This document shows positions 17,026-26,102 of a stretch of DNA of 64,000 nt, one piece after another. The notes under the pieces were generated by a model. The model saw only the letters and a list, made by a program, of their open reading frames with translations. It had not been told where the DNA came from and made no database searches. Positions within the stretch are counted from its first letter, which is position 1. Each line of letters opens with the position of its first letter. Where the stretch lies: contig NZ_JAMZEK010000001.1 in the NCBI RefSeq assembly GCF_024158035.1, positions 1,158,001 to 1,222,000 of the forward strand, written 5' to 3'. Source of the DNA: Dyella lutea (lineage in GTDB: Bacteria > Pseudomonadota > Gammaproteobacteria > Xanthomonadales > Rhodanobacteraceae). Made by a program: the position numbers and the translations under genes.

Positions 17026-17931
17026 ATGCGCCGCCCGCTTGTCCTCGCCGTGCTTCTGCTGCTGCCGCTCTCGGCGGCCGCCCAGGCGTTGCCCGGGAAT
17101 GACCAGTTTGCCGGTCAGTTGCTGTCCGGGCAGGCGGACCAGGTGGCCGAGGTGTCTCCCGGGGTAGCGGTCCCGCTGTGGCGGGGCGCTGACGGTCGGG
17201 TACTCATGCTGGGGGCCGGTCGACAGCCGGCCGGCGTCTCCGCGGCGGATGCCCCGCTGGCTTTCAGCGTGGTGGATGCCGGCGCGGTCGCTACCAACGG
17301 GGTGCTTTACCGGCTCAGTCCGTCCCTGCAGGCCCACGCCGGGGTCACCGAGCATTCCTGGGCCAATGCCCCCTATCGGGTGCTTGGCAGCGAAGTCGGT
17401 GCAACCTACAGTGCCGGCCGTTACAGCCTCGGTCTGAGCATGGGCGCCGACGCCGTGAACAGTGCCGCGCGCCTTCCGCGGGTGCTGCCGGGCGCGCTTC
17501 CCGGCGTGAACGGGTTGTCCTCGTTCGGCAGCAGTACCCAACTCAATGCCCGTGGCCGTGTGGCGCTCGATGCCAGCAGTGGCATCGACCTTGGTGCCAG
17601 CGTGGGGCGCATCCATCTGCTCCCGGGCAACCTGATGGGCATCGATACGCTCGACCAGAAGGCGCTGAGCTTCGGCATCGACCGTGGTCCGCTCAGTGGC
17701 AGTCTGGTGGGGCGGGTGATGCAGCCTTCGGCTGGCATCCCCGGTGCCTATAGCCCGGATCGCCGTTGGAGCAGCATCGACTTCGGCGTGACCTGGAAGC
17801 TTCCCTGGCAGGGGCAATTGAGCGTCGGTGCGCAGAATCTCTGGTCCTCCGGCTCTTCGACCAGCACCCCGGCCGGCCCCGAGCCTGACCAGTCCAGGAC
17901 GCCATACGTGCAGTATCACCAGGATCTCTGA
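17026..17931 (+). CDS. Exported, beta-strand-rich protein of unknown function
   Basis: I do not recognise a named family. The 301-residue product starts with a clear signal peptide (MRRPLVLAVLLLLPLSAAAQA). The rest alternates hydrophobic and polar residues, with strand-like repeats such as GRYSLGLSMGADAV, LNARGRVALDASSGIDLGASVGRI and GQLSVGAQNLWSSG. These suggest an outer-membrane barrel or beta-sandwich; similar proteins are common in Xanthomonadaceae in my recollection. ATG 17026 is chosen by the signal peptide; the frame is open from 16936. A good terminator follows. It stands alone between divergent and convergent neighbours. Confidence 0.65.
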   Translation: MRRPLVLAVLLLLPLSAAAQALPGNDQFAGQLLSGQADQVAEVSPGVAVPLWRGADGRVLMLGAGRQPAGVSAADAPLAFSVVDAGAVATNGVLYRLSPSLQAHAGVTEHSWANAPYRVLGSEVGATYSAGRYSLGLSMGADAVNSAARLPRVLPGALPGVNGLSSFGSSTQLNARGRVALDASSGIDLGASVGRIHLLPGNLMGIDTLDQKALSFGIDRGPLSGSLVGRVMQPSAGIPGAYSPDRRWSSIDFGVTWKLPWQGQLSVGAQNLWSSGSSTSTPAGPEPDQSRTPYVQYHQDL

Positions 17932-17962
17932 GTTCCGCCTTCCGGCACCACGATCCCAATGA

Positions 17963-17991
17963 AAAATGCCGTCGCGATGCGACGGCATTTT
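17963..17991. terminator. Strong rho-independent terminator
   Basis: A 13-base perfect stem (17963-17975 with 17979-17991) with a GAT loop is followed by a T-run on the plus strand and an A-run mirror on the other. It ends the 17026 gene and can also serve the convergent DUF4097 gene. Confidence 0.9.
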
Positions 17992-18013
17992 TTTGCGCCC
18001 GATTCCGTCGGAC

Positions 18014-18919
18014 TCAGTGATCGTCGGCGCGGATCCGCACGTCACCGCTGAAGCTCTCGATCACGATGCGGGCACTGCCACTGCCGGCCGTGGCGTCGAG
18101 TTCGCTGCCTGGCCCGTGTTCGTTGCGCTGCGCCGTGCCGAAGGCGCTGCGAAGGTTGCCACTGAAGCTGCTGGCGTGGATCGAGGTGGATACGCCGGTC
18201 GGCAACGACACCTGGACGTCGCCGCTCATGCTGTCGATGTCCATCTTGCCGTCTGCGGCCATGTCGCCGGCCACGTCCACGTCGCCCGATACGGTGCTGA
18301 GCGTGACTTTTTTCCACGGGCCGCCGTGCGCCTGTACCTTGCCGGATACCGTTTCAAGCCGGGCCTCGGCGCCCAGTACCGGAGCGAGGATGTCGCCGCT
18401 GACGGTCTGCAGATCGGCGGTCGCCGCATGGCCGGCCTGCTCGATGCTGCCGCTGACGCTGTCCACGCTGAGCTTCGGGGTTCGCGCATTGATGCGGACG
18501 CGACCGCTCACCGAGTTCACTTCGACCGTGCCGCCGTCGATCCCGTCGATGCTCAGGGGGGCGCTCACCACGCTTACGTCGAGCGATGCACCGCGTGGAA
18601 CCTGCACATCAAGCGTGCTTGCCCCCATGGCGTTGTCGCTGCCCCAGTTGAGCAGCCCGGAGTGCCCCTGCGCGCGCACCTTGATCTCGAGATCGTCGTC
18701 TGACCCGGTGATCTCCAGCGGCCGGGCACCGTCGCCCAGCGTGCCGCCGACGTGGACGGTGTCGCGGTCCCACGCGGTAACGTTGACCTCGCCCTTGATA
18801 TTGCTGATCGCTACGCGGACCTTTGGTGTGGCAGCGTGGGTGAGATCCAGCGGTGTGTCGGCCCATGCAGCTCCGGCATGGAGCGCGGCGAGCAGGGTCA
18901 GATAGCGGAATGTCTTCAT
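18014..18919 (-). CDS. DUF4097-type exported adhesin-like beta-helix protein
   Basis: A 301-residue exported protein with signal peptide MKTFRYLTLLAALHAGAAWA. The body is a right-handed stack of short repeats with the pattern VDSVSGSI, LQTVSGDI, LETVSGKV, LSTVSGDV, IDSMSGDV and IESFSGDV. This is the hallmark of the DUF4097 (putative auto-transporter adhesin head GIN-like) family. Its biochemical role is unknown. It is the last gene of an ECF sigma/anti-sigma operon, 17 bases after the anti-sigma-like gene, so it is probably an effector or target of that envelope-stress-like module. Confidence 0.85.
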   Translation of the reverse strand: MKTFRYLTLLAALHAGAAWADTPLDLTHAATPKVRVAISNIKGEVNVTAWDRDTVHVGGTLGDGARPLEITGSDDDLEIKVRAQGHSGLLNWGSDNAMGASTLDVQVPRGASLDVSVVSAPLSIDGIDGGTVEVNSVSGRVRINARTPKLSVDSVSGSIEQAGHAATADLQTVSGDILAPVLGAEARLETVSGKVQAHGGPWKKVTLSTVSGDVDVAGDMAADGKMDIDSMSGDVQVSLPTGVSTSIHASSFSGNLRSAFGTAQRNEHGPGSELDATAGSGSARIVIESFSGDVRIRADDH

Positions 18920-18936
18920 GGCGATGCTCCGGGGCT

Positions 18937-19362
18937 TCAGCCCGCGTCGTGGCCCAGCTGGCGCAGGCGTGACTGTTGCTGTTCGGTACGTTCGAGCAGG
19001 CGCTGCAGCGCCGATGAATCGGGTGCCTGCGCGATGGCCTGGCGTAGTTCGATCTGGGCGGCGCCCAACTCGATCGCGGCGCCGGCCAGGCGCGGATCCT
19101 CGGGCTTCCAGCGACTGCTTGCGGCGATATCCGGTGTCGTCGGGGTCGGCGCCGGCTGCAGCCTTGCCAGGCCGATCGCGAGCACGGTCACGGCGGCCAG
19201 CCCGGCTGCGAAGAACCATGTTGCCCGCGCAGGCGTCCGTCCTCCCGGTGCGGCCGGACGGTCGACGCCGATCGCCTGCTCGATGCCGGCCCAGAGGTCG
19301 CGGCCCGGAGCATGCGGCTGGCCCAGATCGCGCAATCGCCGGCGCCATTCGAAATCGTTCAT
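18937..19362 (-). CDS. Small single-span membrane protein, likely anti-sigma factor
   Basis: A 141-residue protein with a soluble N terminus (FEWRRRLRDLGQPHAPGRDLWAGIE), one membrane span near residues 47-66 (ATWFFAAGLAAVTVLAIGLA) and a periplasmic C-terminal helix rich in Gln, Leu and Ala. The layout and its position directly after an ECF sigma gene suggest an anti-sigma factor. No zinc-binding HxxxCxxC motif is present. Its ATG overlaps the sigma stop by four bases, indicating translational coupling. Confidence 0.7.
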   Translation of the reverse strand: MNDFEWRRRLRDLGQPHAPGRDLWAGIEQAIGVDRPAAPGGRTPARATWFFAAGLAAVTVLAIGLARLQPAPTPTTPDIAASSRWKPEDPRLAGAAIELGAAQIELRQAIAQAPDSSALQRLLERTEQQQSRLRQLGHDAG

Positions 19363-19940
19363 GCGGGTTCTCCCAGTAGCTTGCGCAGCAGGGCGCGGGC
19401 GCGGTGCAATTGCGCCTTGGAGGTTCCGACGGCCATGTCCAGGTCCCGGCTGATGTCCTCGTGTTTCCAGCCTTCGATGTCATGCAATACCAGCACCGCC
19501 CGTGCACGCGGCGGCAACTTGCCGATCGCGCGCTCAAGTTCGTCCCGCTCGGCGGCACAGAACGGCGTGTCGCCCTGTTCCGGGAGGGCGTCCTCGTCGA
19601 CGAAACCCACCGGGTTGGCCCCGCGCGCGCGGATGTCCATCAGCGCCACGTTGACCGCCAGCCGATACAGCCAGGTGCCGAAGGCGCTCTCATGGCGGAA
19701 CTCGGCGAGCTTCTGCCAGGCCCGGACGAAGGCGTCCTGCGTAAGGTCTTCGGCGCGGGCGTGGTCGTAGCCGGCCAGCCGAAGCACCGCTCCGTACACA
19801 CGATCGACGTGGCGGCGATAAAGGCGCTGGAAGGCCACGCGATCACCGCTGGCGGCGGCGCGCACATCCTCCGTGTCGGGGGCCGGTGCGGTCATCGCGG
19901 GCGTCATCGGGTATCCGGTGGCGAGGCAGGCGGTGCTCAT
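19359..19940 (-). CDS. ECF-type RNA polymerase sigma factor
   Basis: A 193-residue sigma-70 family factor of the extracytoplasmic-function class. Region 2 is seen in FQRLYRRHVDRVYGAVLRL and EDLTQDAFVRAWQKLAEF, and region 4 in LPPRARAVLVLHDIEGWKHEDISRDL then GTSKAQLHRARALLRKLL. It heads a three-gene operon with a putative anti-sigma factor and a DUF4097 protein. The start is uncertain: ATG at 19940 is taken, but ATG 19907 and 19895 are in frame and would trim a nonconserved N terminus. Confidence 0.9.
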   Translation of the reverse strand: MSTACLATGYPMTPAMTAPAPDTEDVRAAASGDRVAFQRLYRRHVDRVYGAVLRLAGYDHARAEDLTQDAFVRAWQKLAEFRHESAFGTWLYRLAVNVALMDIRARGANPVGFVDEDALPEQGDTPFCAAERDELERAIGKLPPRARAVLVLHDIEGWKHEDISRDLDMAVGTSKAQLHRARALLRKLLGEPA

Positions 19941-19981
19941 CTTGCCAGCTTCGATGCACCACCCTCGCAAAGGGTTTGAAT

Positions 19982-20015
19982 CACCCGTCCGGTCGCCGTG
20001 GCGACCGGACGGGTG
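19982..20015. terminator. Perfect 16-base-stem hairpin after pckG
   Basis: Bases 19982-19997 pair perfectly with 20000-20015 around a GT loop, seven bases past the pckG stop. No T-run follows on the minus strand, so it may be an mRNA 3'-end structure more than a classic terminator. It also lies just upstream of the sigma gene. Confidence 0.6.
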
Positions 20016-20022
20016 GAGAGGC

Positions 20023-21807
20023 TCACGCCGAGGCGACGCTGCGCCGGGGTGCTTCCGGGGCTTGCGCCAGGGCTGCGGCGATCCGGGCCTGCTCGCGCAT
20101 GAGCGCCTCGGGCAACCGGGGAGCGAATTCCCGCAGGTAACCGCCGATCGCTTCCATCTCCTGTCGCCAGCCATCCTCGTCGATCGCCAGCAATGCCTCC
20201 AGGCTCTGTCGTGACAGGTCGAGCCCCTCCGATCGCAATTCGCCAGTCGAGGGCACCACGCCGACCGGAGTCTCCCGTCCTTCTGCCCGTCCCGCGACCC
20301 GCTCGATCATCCACTCGAGCACGCGCAGGTTGTCGCCGAACCCCGGCCAGAGGAAGCGACCATCTTCGCCCTTGCGGAACCAGTTGACGTGGAAGATGGC
20401 CGGCAGTTTCGCACCGGGGCGGTCGAGCGACAGCCAGTGCGCGAAGTAGTCGCCGTAGTGGTAGCCACAGAACGGCTTCATCGCCATCGGGTCGCGACGC
20501 AGCACGCCGACCGCTCCGGTGGCCGCGGCGGTGGTTTCCGAGCCCATCGCCGCGCCCATCAGTACGCCGTGGGTCCAGTCGCGCGCCTGCATCACGAGGG
20601 GCAGTAGCGACGGACGGCGGCCGCCGAAAACGATGGCACTGATCGGCACGCCCTGGGCATCTTCGGCCTTTTCCGACCAGGTCGGGCATTGCTTCGCGCT
20701 GACCGTGAAGCGCGCATTCGGATGGGCCGCCGGGCCGTTGGCCGGGTCGTAGGGACGGCCTTGCCAGTCGGTCGCGGGCCGACCTGGCAGGCCTTCCCAC
20801 CACGGCTGGTTGTCGGCGGTCACCGCCACGTTGGTGAAGATGGTGTCGCGCGCAATGCTGGCCAGCGCGTTGGGGTTGCTGTTCGCGCTGGTGCCGGGAG
20901 CCACGCCGAAGAAGCCCGCCTCGGGGTTGATCGCGTACAGGCGGCCGTCCTCGCCCGGGCGCATCCAGCAGATGTCGTCGCCCACCGTCCAGACCTTCCA
21001 GCCCTCCCGGCGGTAACCCTCTGGCGGAATCAGCATGGCCAGGTTGGTCTTGCCGCAGGCCGACGGGAAGGCCGCGGCGATGTAGTGGGTTTCGCCGGCC
21101 GGGTTCTCGATACCGACGATCAGCATGTGCTCGGCGAGCCAGCCCTCGCGGCGGGCCTGGTGGCTGGCGATGCGCAGCGCATGGCATTTCTTGCCCAGCA
21201 GGGCATTGCCGCCGTAGCCGGAGCCGTAGGACTGGATCGAGAGCTCTTCCGGGAAATGCATGATGAAGCGGCGATCCGGATCCAGCTCGCCGGTGGAGTG
21301 CAGGCCCTTCACGAAGCTCGCTTCCCGCTCGATGCGGGACAGTGCGGCAGCACCCATGCGGGTCATCGTACGCATGTTGGCGACCACATAGGGGCTGTCG
21401 GTGATTTCCACGCCGCAACGCGACAGCGGCGAGTCGATCGGGCCCATGCAGTAGGGCACCACGTACATCGTGCGGCCCTCCATGCAGCCGTCGAACAGCG
21501 CATCCATCTTCGCGTGCGCCTCGGCCGGGTCCATCCAGTGGTTGTTCGGGCCGGCATCCTCGCGCTGCGGCGGGCAGACGAAGGTCAGGTGCTCCACCCG
21601 GGCCACGTCGGAGGTGTTCGACCGGTGCAGGTAGCAGCCGGGATGGGTTTCCTGGTTCAGCTCGATCAGGTCGCCGCTGGCCAGCATCTGCTGCACCAGG
21701 GCGGCGTACTCGGCATCGGAACCGTCGCACCAGTGGATCCGCGCCGGGCGCGTGCGCGCAGCCGTCTCGTTGACCCAGCTTTCCAATGCCTGCAGCGTGC
21801 TTGCCAT
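20023..21807 (-). CDS. pckG: Phosphoenolpyruvate carboxykinase (GTP)
   Basis: PckG converts oxaloacetate and GTP to PEP, GDP and CO2, the entry step of gluconeogenesis in the cytoplasm. At 594 residues it has the usual size. The P-loop (kinase-1a) is AAFPSACGKTNLAMLIPP with the reactive cysteine of GTP-type enzymes. VPYCMGPIDSPLSRCGVEITDS, GGNALLGKKCHALRIAS and FHVNWFRKGEDGRFLWPGFGDN are also diagnostic. It is monocistronic here. Confidence 0.97.
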   Translation of the reverse strand: MASTLQALESWVNETAARTRPARIHWCDGSDAEYAALVQQMLASGDLIELNQETHPGCYLHRSNTSDVARVEHLTFVCPPQREDAGPNNHWMDPAEAHAKMDALFDGCMEGRTMYVVPYCMGPIDSPLSRCGVEITDSPYVVANMRTMTRMGAAALSRIEREASFVKGLHSTGELDPDRRFIMHFPEELSIQSYGSGYGGNALLGKKCHALRIASHQARREGWLAEHMLIVGIENPAGETHYIAAAFPSACGKTNLAMLIPPEGYRREGWKVWTVGDDICWMRPGEDGRLYAINPEAGFFGVAPGTSANSNPNALASIARDTIFTNVAVTADNQPWWEGLPGRPATDWQGRPYDPANGPAAHPNARFTVSAKQCPTWSEKAEDAQGVPISAIVFGGRRPSLLPLVMQARDWTHGVLMGAAMGSETTAAATGAVGVLRRDPMAMKPFCGYHYGDYFAHWLSLDRPGAKLPAIFHVNWFRKGEDGRFLWPGFGDNLRVLEWMIERVAGRAEGRETPVGVVPSTGELRSEGLDLSRQSLEALLAIDEDGWRQEMEAIGGYLREFAPRLPEALMREQARIAAALAQAPEAPRRSVASA

Positions 21808-21892
21808 GTGCTCCTCACCGTGGTCTTGCCAGAAAAAGAAGCGCGCACGCTAGTTTACGTGCACTGGCATTGCAAGGAAGGGTGCAGCAAAA

Positions 21893-21912
21893 ACGGCGCC
21901 CGTGGGCGCCGT
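21893..21912 (-). terminator. Terminator of the tetR-family gene
   Basis: On the minus strand a nine-base stem (ACGGCGCCC with GGGCGCCGT, GT-sized loop) is followed by a run of five T residues. It lies 22 bases past the stop of the 21934 gene and fits a rho-independent terminator. Confidence 0.85.
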
Positions 21913-21933
21913 CTTGCGGGATCGGAGCGGGCC

Positions 21934-22512
21934 TCAGGCCGGGATCAGGGTCGCGATCATGTGCTCGACGTAGGCGTCGAACTCCTCATGGGTAATGCGT
22001 GGCAGGCCCAGGGTGAAATTGAGCTGGAGGAAACCGACGTAGGCGGCGTAGGTCAGGCGAGCCCGGTTGAGCGCCTCGACCGGAGGCATGCCGGCCTCGC
22101 GGTAGGCGGTGTTGAGGAACTCCATGCGCCGCTGCGACACGCGGGCCATCACCGGGATCACCTGCGGATGATCGAGCGCCTTGAGCAGCGCGGCATACAC
22201 GCGGTGCGGCTGCAGCTCATGGGCGACCCGGCGGAACAGCTCGGGCAGTCGCACGCGAGGGTCGGGAATGGCCTCGATCTGGCTGATGATCTCGCGTTCG
22301 CCATAGAGCTCCCAGCGCTCGAGCGAGGCCTGCACGAGTGCCTCGCGGGTGCGGAAGTGCCAGTAGAAGCTGCCCTTGGTCACCCCCAGCTGCCGGGCGA
22401 GGGCCTCGACAGCCACCGCGTTGACGCCCTGTTCGGCGATCAGCTTGAGCGCGGCTTCTTCCCAGTCCTCGGCGCTGAGGCGGGTCCGTTCAGGTTTGGC
22501 GTTCGCATTCAT
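21934..22512 (-). CDS. TetR/AcrR-family transcriptional regulator
   Basis: A 192-residue repressor-type protein. The N-terminal helix-turn-helix is clear in AALKLIAEQGVNAVAVEALARQLGVTKGSFYWHF (residues about 20-55); the C-terminal ligand domain is variable. It is divergent from the alpha/beta hydrolase and fadE, 127 bases away. By position and by analogy with other TetR regulators beside acyl-CoA dehydrogenase genes, it may sense an acyl-CoA and control that pair. No operator could be defined with confidence. Confidence 0.9.
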   Translation of the reverse strand: MNANAKPERTRLSAEDWEEAALKLIAEQGVNAVAVEALARQLGVTKGSFYWHFRTREALVQASLERWELYGEREIISQIEAIPDPRVRLPELFRRVAHELQPHRVYAALLKALDHPQVIPVMARVSQRRMEFLNTAYREAGMPPVEALNRARLTYAAYVGFLQLNFTLGLPRITHEEFDAYVEHMIATLIPA

Positions 22513-22639
22513 CGGCGTATGGTAGCCCGCGTCCCCCTCTTTGCAATGTGCGACGCGCCACGCCAGTCCGGGACCGGAAGGGGCGTCCGGTCAATGCTGC
22601 ATCGCGGGTTGACGGCGGCCGCGGGCAAAATCCATACTC

Positions 22640-23530
22640 ATGCGTATGTTCGAAGTCGCCCCCCGTACCTCTCGCCTCAAGACTCCCGACGGCCTACAGC
22701 TGGCGGTGGAGACTCGCGGTGCTGCCGGCGGCCCGGTGCTGCTGTTCGCTCATGGTTTCGGCCAGACGCGCGGTGCGTGGTCGGGTAGCGCCACGGCGCT
22801 GGCGGCGGACGGCTGCCAATGCGTGAGTTTCGACAGCCGCGGTCATGGTGAGAGCGACCGTGTGCCCGGTGGCAGCTACCACATCGAGCAGTTCGCGGCC
22901 GACCTGGCGATCGTGGCAGCCGCCCAGCCGGAAGCCCCGATCCTGGTGGGTGCCTCGATGGGTGGCCTGCTCGGGCTGGTGGTCGCCGGCGAGCAACGCC
23001 CCGCGCCGTTCCGCGCGATGGTGCTGGTGGATATCACGCCGCGCTGGGAGACCGCGGGTGTGGAGCGCATCCTTGCTTTCATGCAGGCGCATCCGGACGG
23101 CTTCTCCGACTACACACACGCGGCCGAGGCGATCGCCGAGTACCTGCCGCAGCGGCGCGAACGCAAGACCGAAGACCAGCTCCGGCCGCTGTTGCGCGCA
23201 GGCGGCGACGGCCGGCTGCGCTGGCACTGGGACCCGGCCCTGCTGGCCGGCGTGGTCAGCGACAGCGAACGCTACCAGCCCCGTTTGATGGCCGCCGCGG
23301 CGAAAGTGGACGTGCCGGTGCTGCTGCTCTCCGGTGGTCGCAGCGACGTGGTGTCGCGCGCCACCGTGGAGGAATTCCTGCAACTGGTGCCGCATGCCCG
23401 CCACGTCGAACTGCCGGCGGCTACGCACATGCTGGCGGGCGATGCGAACGACGCATTCACGCGCGAGATCGCAACGTTCGTCCGCGACCTGGATCGCCAA
23501 GATGCCCGTGCGGGCATTGCGGCTGGTTGA
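22640..23530 (+). CDS. Alpha/beta-fold hydrolase
   Basis: A 296-residue alpha/beta hydrolase, probably an esterase, thioesterase or lipase-like enzyme in the cytoplasm. The oxyanion-hole HGFG is at 38-41, SRGHGESDR at 66-73, and the nucleophile elbow GASMGG has S106. The acid is probably in GGRSDVVS and the histidine in AATHMLAGD near 270. It lies 33 bases before fadE and probably shares its transcript, suggesting action on acyl thioesters or esters. Confidence 0.88.
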   Translation: MRMFEVAPRTSRLKTPDGLQLAVETRGAAGGPVLLFAHGFGQTRGAWSGSATALAADGCQCVSFDSRGHGESDRVPGGSYHIEQFAADLAIVAAAQPEAPILVGASMGGLLGLVVAGEQRPAPFRAMVLVDITPRWETAGVERILAFMQAHPDGFSDYTHAAEAIAEYLPQRRERKTEDQLRPLLRAGGDGRLRWHWDPALLAGVVSDSERYQPRLMAAAAKVDVPVLLLSGGRSDVVSRATVEEFLQLVPHARHVELPAATHMLAGDANDAFTREIATFVRDLDRQDARAGIAAG

Positions 23531-23563
23531 ACCGCAACACCAACCTGCAACGAGGGTGTCGAG

Positions 23564-26038
23564 ATGTCCGTGTTACTGACCCTGCTGGCCGCGCTGATCG
23601 CCACCGGCGCCTGTGCCTATCACCGCACCAGCCTGCGCACGTGGGCGATCGCCACCGCCCTCGCGACTGTGGTGGTCGGCGTGCTTGCCGGCGCACCGGT
23701 GACCACGGTGATCCTGCTGATCATCGTGGCGGTAATCGCCGTACCGTTGCTGATGCCGGCGTTCCGCCGCCGCCAGATCAGCGCGCCGCTGCTGAAGATC
23801 TTCGCCAAGGTCACGCCCAAGCTGTCCGACACCGAGCAGACCGCGCTGGAGGCCGGCACCGTCGGTTTCGAGGGCGAGCTGTTTTCCGGCAAGCCGGACT
23901 GGCACGAACTGCTGAAGCAGCCCAAGCCGGAGCTCAGCGTGGAGGAGCAGGCCTTCCTCGATGGCCCGGTCGAGCAGTTGTGCTCGATGATCGATGATTG
24001 GCAGATCACCCATGAACTGGGCGACCTGCCCCCGGAGGTCTGGGAGTTCATCAAGAAGAACAAGTTCTTCGGCATGATCATCCCGAAGCAGTACGGCGGC
24101 CTGCAGTTCTCCGCGCTGGCCCATTCGGCGGTGCTGCAGAAGCTGGCCACGATGTCTGCCACGGTCGCCTCGACGGTCGCCGTGCCGAACTCGCTGGGCC
24201 CGGCCGAGCTGTTGCTGCATTACGGCAGCGACGAGCAGAAGAACTTCTACCTGCCGCGTCTGGCGGTGGGCGAGGAGATCCCGTGCTTCGCGCTGACCGG
24301 GCCGTACGCCGGCTCCGACGCGACCTCGCTGACCGACTACGGCGTGGTCTGCAAGCAGATGGTCGATGGTGTCGAGACGCTGGGCATCCGCCTCACCTTC
24401 GACAAGCGCTACATCACGCTGGCGCCGGTCGCCACCGTGGTCGGTCTCGCCTTCCGCATGTACGACCCGGACCACCTGCTAGGCGACAAGGAAGACCTGG
24501 GCATCACCCTGGCCCTGTTGCCGCGCTCGACGCCGGGGCTGGAGATCGGGCGCCGCCATTACCCGCTGAACATCCCGTTCCAGAACGGCCCGGTGCACGG
24601 CAAGGACGTGTTCGCGCCGCTGACCACGCTGATCGGCGGTCCGCACATGGCCGGCCACGGCTGGCGCATGCTGGTCGAGTGCCTGTCCGTCGGTCGCGCG
24701 ATCTCGCTGCCGTCCAACGCCACCGGTGGCGTGCGCATGGCGGTGGCTGCCACCGGAGCCTACGCGCGCATGCGCAAGCAGTTCGGCCTGGCCGTCGCCC
24801 GCTTCGAGGGTGTCGAGGAGGCGCTGGCGCGCATCGGCGGCCTGACCTACGCCACGGCCGCGCTGTCGCGTGCCACCGCGGCGGCGGTCGACCGTGGCGA
24901 GAAGCCGGCGGTGCCGTCGGCGATCGCCAAGTACCATGCCACCGAGTGGGGCCGCGTGGTGGCCGGCGATTCGATGGACGTGCACGGCGGCAAGGGCGTG
25001 CAGCTCGGTCCGAAGAACTACGCCGGTCGCGCCTGGCAGGGCGTGCCGATCGCGATCACGGTAGAGGGCGCGAACATCATGACGCGCAGCCTGATGATCT
25101 TCGGCCAGGGCGCGATCCGCTGCCATCCATACGTGCTGAAGGAGATGCAGTCGCTGTCGATCGCTGACTATGGCGACCGCCTGAAGGCGTTCGACCGAGC
25201 GTTGTTCGGCCACATCGGTTTCGGCATCTCCAACGCGGTGCGCGCCTTCACGCTCGGCATCACCGGTTCGGCGATCGGTGACGCCGCAGGCGATGCCTAC
25301 ACCCGCCGTTACTACCGCAAGCTCAACCGCTACTCCGCCGCGCTGGCGTTGTGTGCCGACGTGTTCATGGGCGTGCTGGGCGGCAAGCTGAAGTTCAAGG
25401 AGAAGCTGTCCGCCCGCCTCGGCGACGTGCTCAGCTACCTCTACATCGCCAGTGCGATGCTCAAGCGCTACGAGGACACCGGCCGTCCCGAGGCCGACCG
25501 CCCGCTGCTGGCCTGGGCGTTCCACGAGTGCGTGTGGCGCATGCAGATGGCGCTGGATGGCGCGATCCGCAACTTCCCGGTGAAGCCGGTGGGCTGGTTG
25601 CTGCGCGTGCTGGTGTTCCCGTTCGGGCGTCGTGAGGTGCCGCCGTCGGATCGCCTCGGCCGTCGCGTCGCGGCGATCATCACCGCGCCGGGCGAGGCCC
25701 GCGATCGACTCACCGAATGGGCCTACCTCACTCCGAGCGCGAACAACACGGTGGGTCGCATGAATGCATTGCTGCCCGATGTGATCGCCGCCGAACCGGT
25801 GGAGCGCAAGTTCCTCAAGGCGCAGAAGACCGGCCAGTTCACCTCGCACGAGTACAACGACCAGTTGCTGGAAGCGGTAAAGGCGGGAGTCATTGCCGAT
25901 GGCGAAGCGGCCCTGCTCAAGCGAGTGCGCGAGGGTACCTTCGAGTTCATCTCGGTGGACGACTTCGATCCGAAGGAGCTGCGTGCCGCCGTGGTGCGCA
26001 GCGAATCGGCTCCGAAAGGGCTTGCCGACGCGGCGTAA
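23564..26038 (+). CDS. fadE: Acyl-CoA dehydrogenase, FadE type
   Basis: FadE introduces the first double bond into acyl-CoA in fatty-acid beta-oxidation, using FAD. The 824-residue length matches E. coli FadE (814) and far exceeds ordinary acyl-CoA dehydrogenases. Two N-terminal membrane helices (about 1-62) precede the catalytic core with WEFIKKNKFFGMIIPKQYGGLQ, FALTGPYAGSDATSL and HGGKGVQLGPKNYAGRAW. The C-terminal extension is FadE-specific. A terminator hairpin follows. Probably controlled by the divergent TetR regulator. Confidence 0.95.
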   Translation: MSVLLTLLAALIATGACAYHRTSLRTWAIATALATVVVGVLAGAPVTTVILLIIVAVIAVPLLMPAFRRRQISAPLLKIFAKVTPKLSDTEQTALEAGTVGFEGELFSGKPDWHELLKQPKPELSVEEQAFLDGPVEQLCSMIDDWQITHELGDLPPEVWEFIKKNKFFGMIIPKQYGGLQFSALAHSAVLQKLATMSATVASTVAVPNSLGPAELLLHYGSDEQKNFYLPRLAVGEEIPCFALTGPYAGSDATSLTDYGVVCKQMVDGVETLGIRLTFDKRYITLAPVATVVGLAFRMYDPDHLLGDKEDLGITLALLPRSTPGLEIGRRHYPLNIPFQNGPVHGKDVFAPLTTLIGGPHMAGHGWRMLVECLSVGRAISLPSNATGGVRMAVAATGAYARMRKQFGLAVARFEGVEEALARIGGLTYATAALSRATAAAVDRGEKPAVPSAIAKYHATEWGRVVAGDSMDVHGGKGVQLGPKNYAGRAWQGVPIAITVEGANIMTRSLMIFGQGAIRCHPYVLKEMQSLSIADYGDRLKAFDRALFGHIGFGISNAVRAFTLGITGSAIGDAAGDAYTRRYYRKLNRYSAALALCADVFMGVLGGKLKFKEKLSARLGDVLSYLYIASAMLKRYEDTGRPEADRPLLAWAFHECVWRMQMALDGAIRNFPVKPVGWLLRVLVFPFGRREVPPSDRLGRRVAAIITAPGEARDRLTEWAYLTPSANNTVGRMNALLPDVIAAEPVERKFLKAQKTGQFTSHEYNDQLLEAVKAGVIADGEAALLKRVREGTFEFISVDDFDPKELRAAVVRSESAPKGLADAA

Positions 26039-26060
26039 GCCCGGTCCGGAAAGAACGCAC

Positions 26061-26090
26061 GGACAGCGGCCATCCGGCCGCTGTCCTTTT
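26061..26090 (+). terminator. Terminator after fadE
   Basis: An 11-base stem (26061-26071 with 26076-26086) around ATCC is followed by TTTT. It lies 22 bases after the fadE stop and just before the hotdog gene. Confidence 0.8.
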
Positions 26091-26102
26091 ATGGGGGGAC
26101 TC

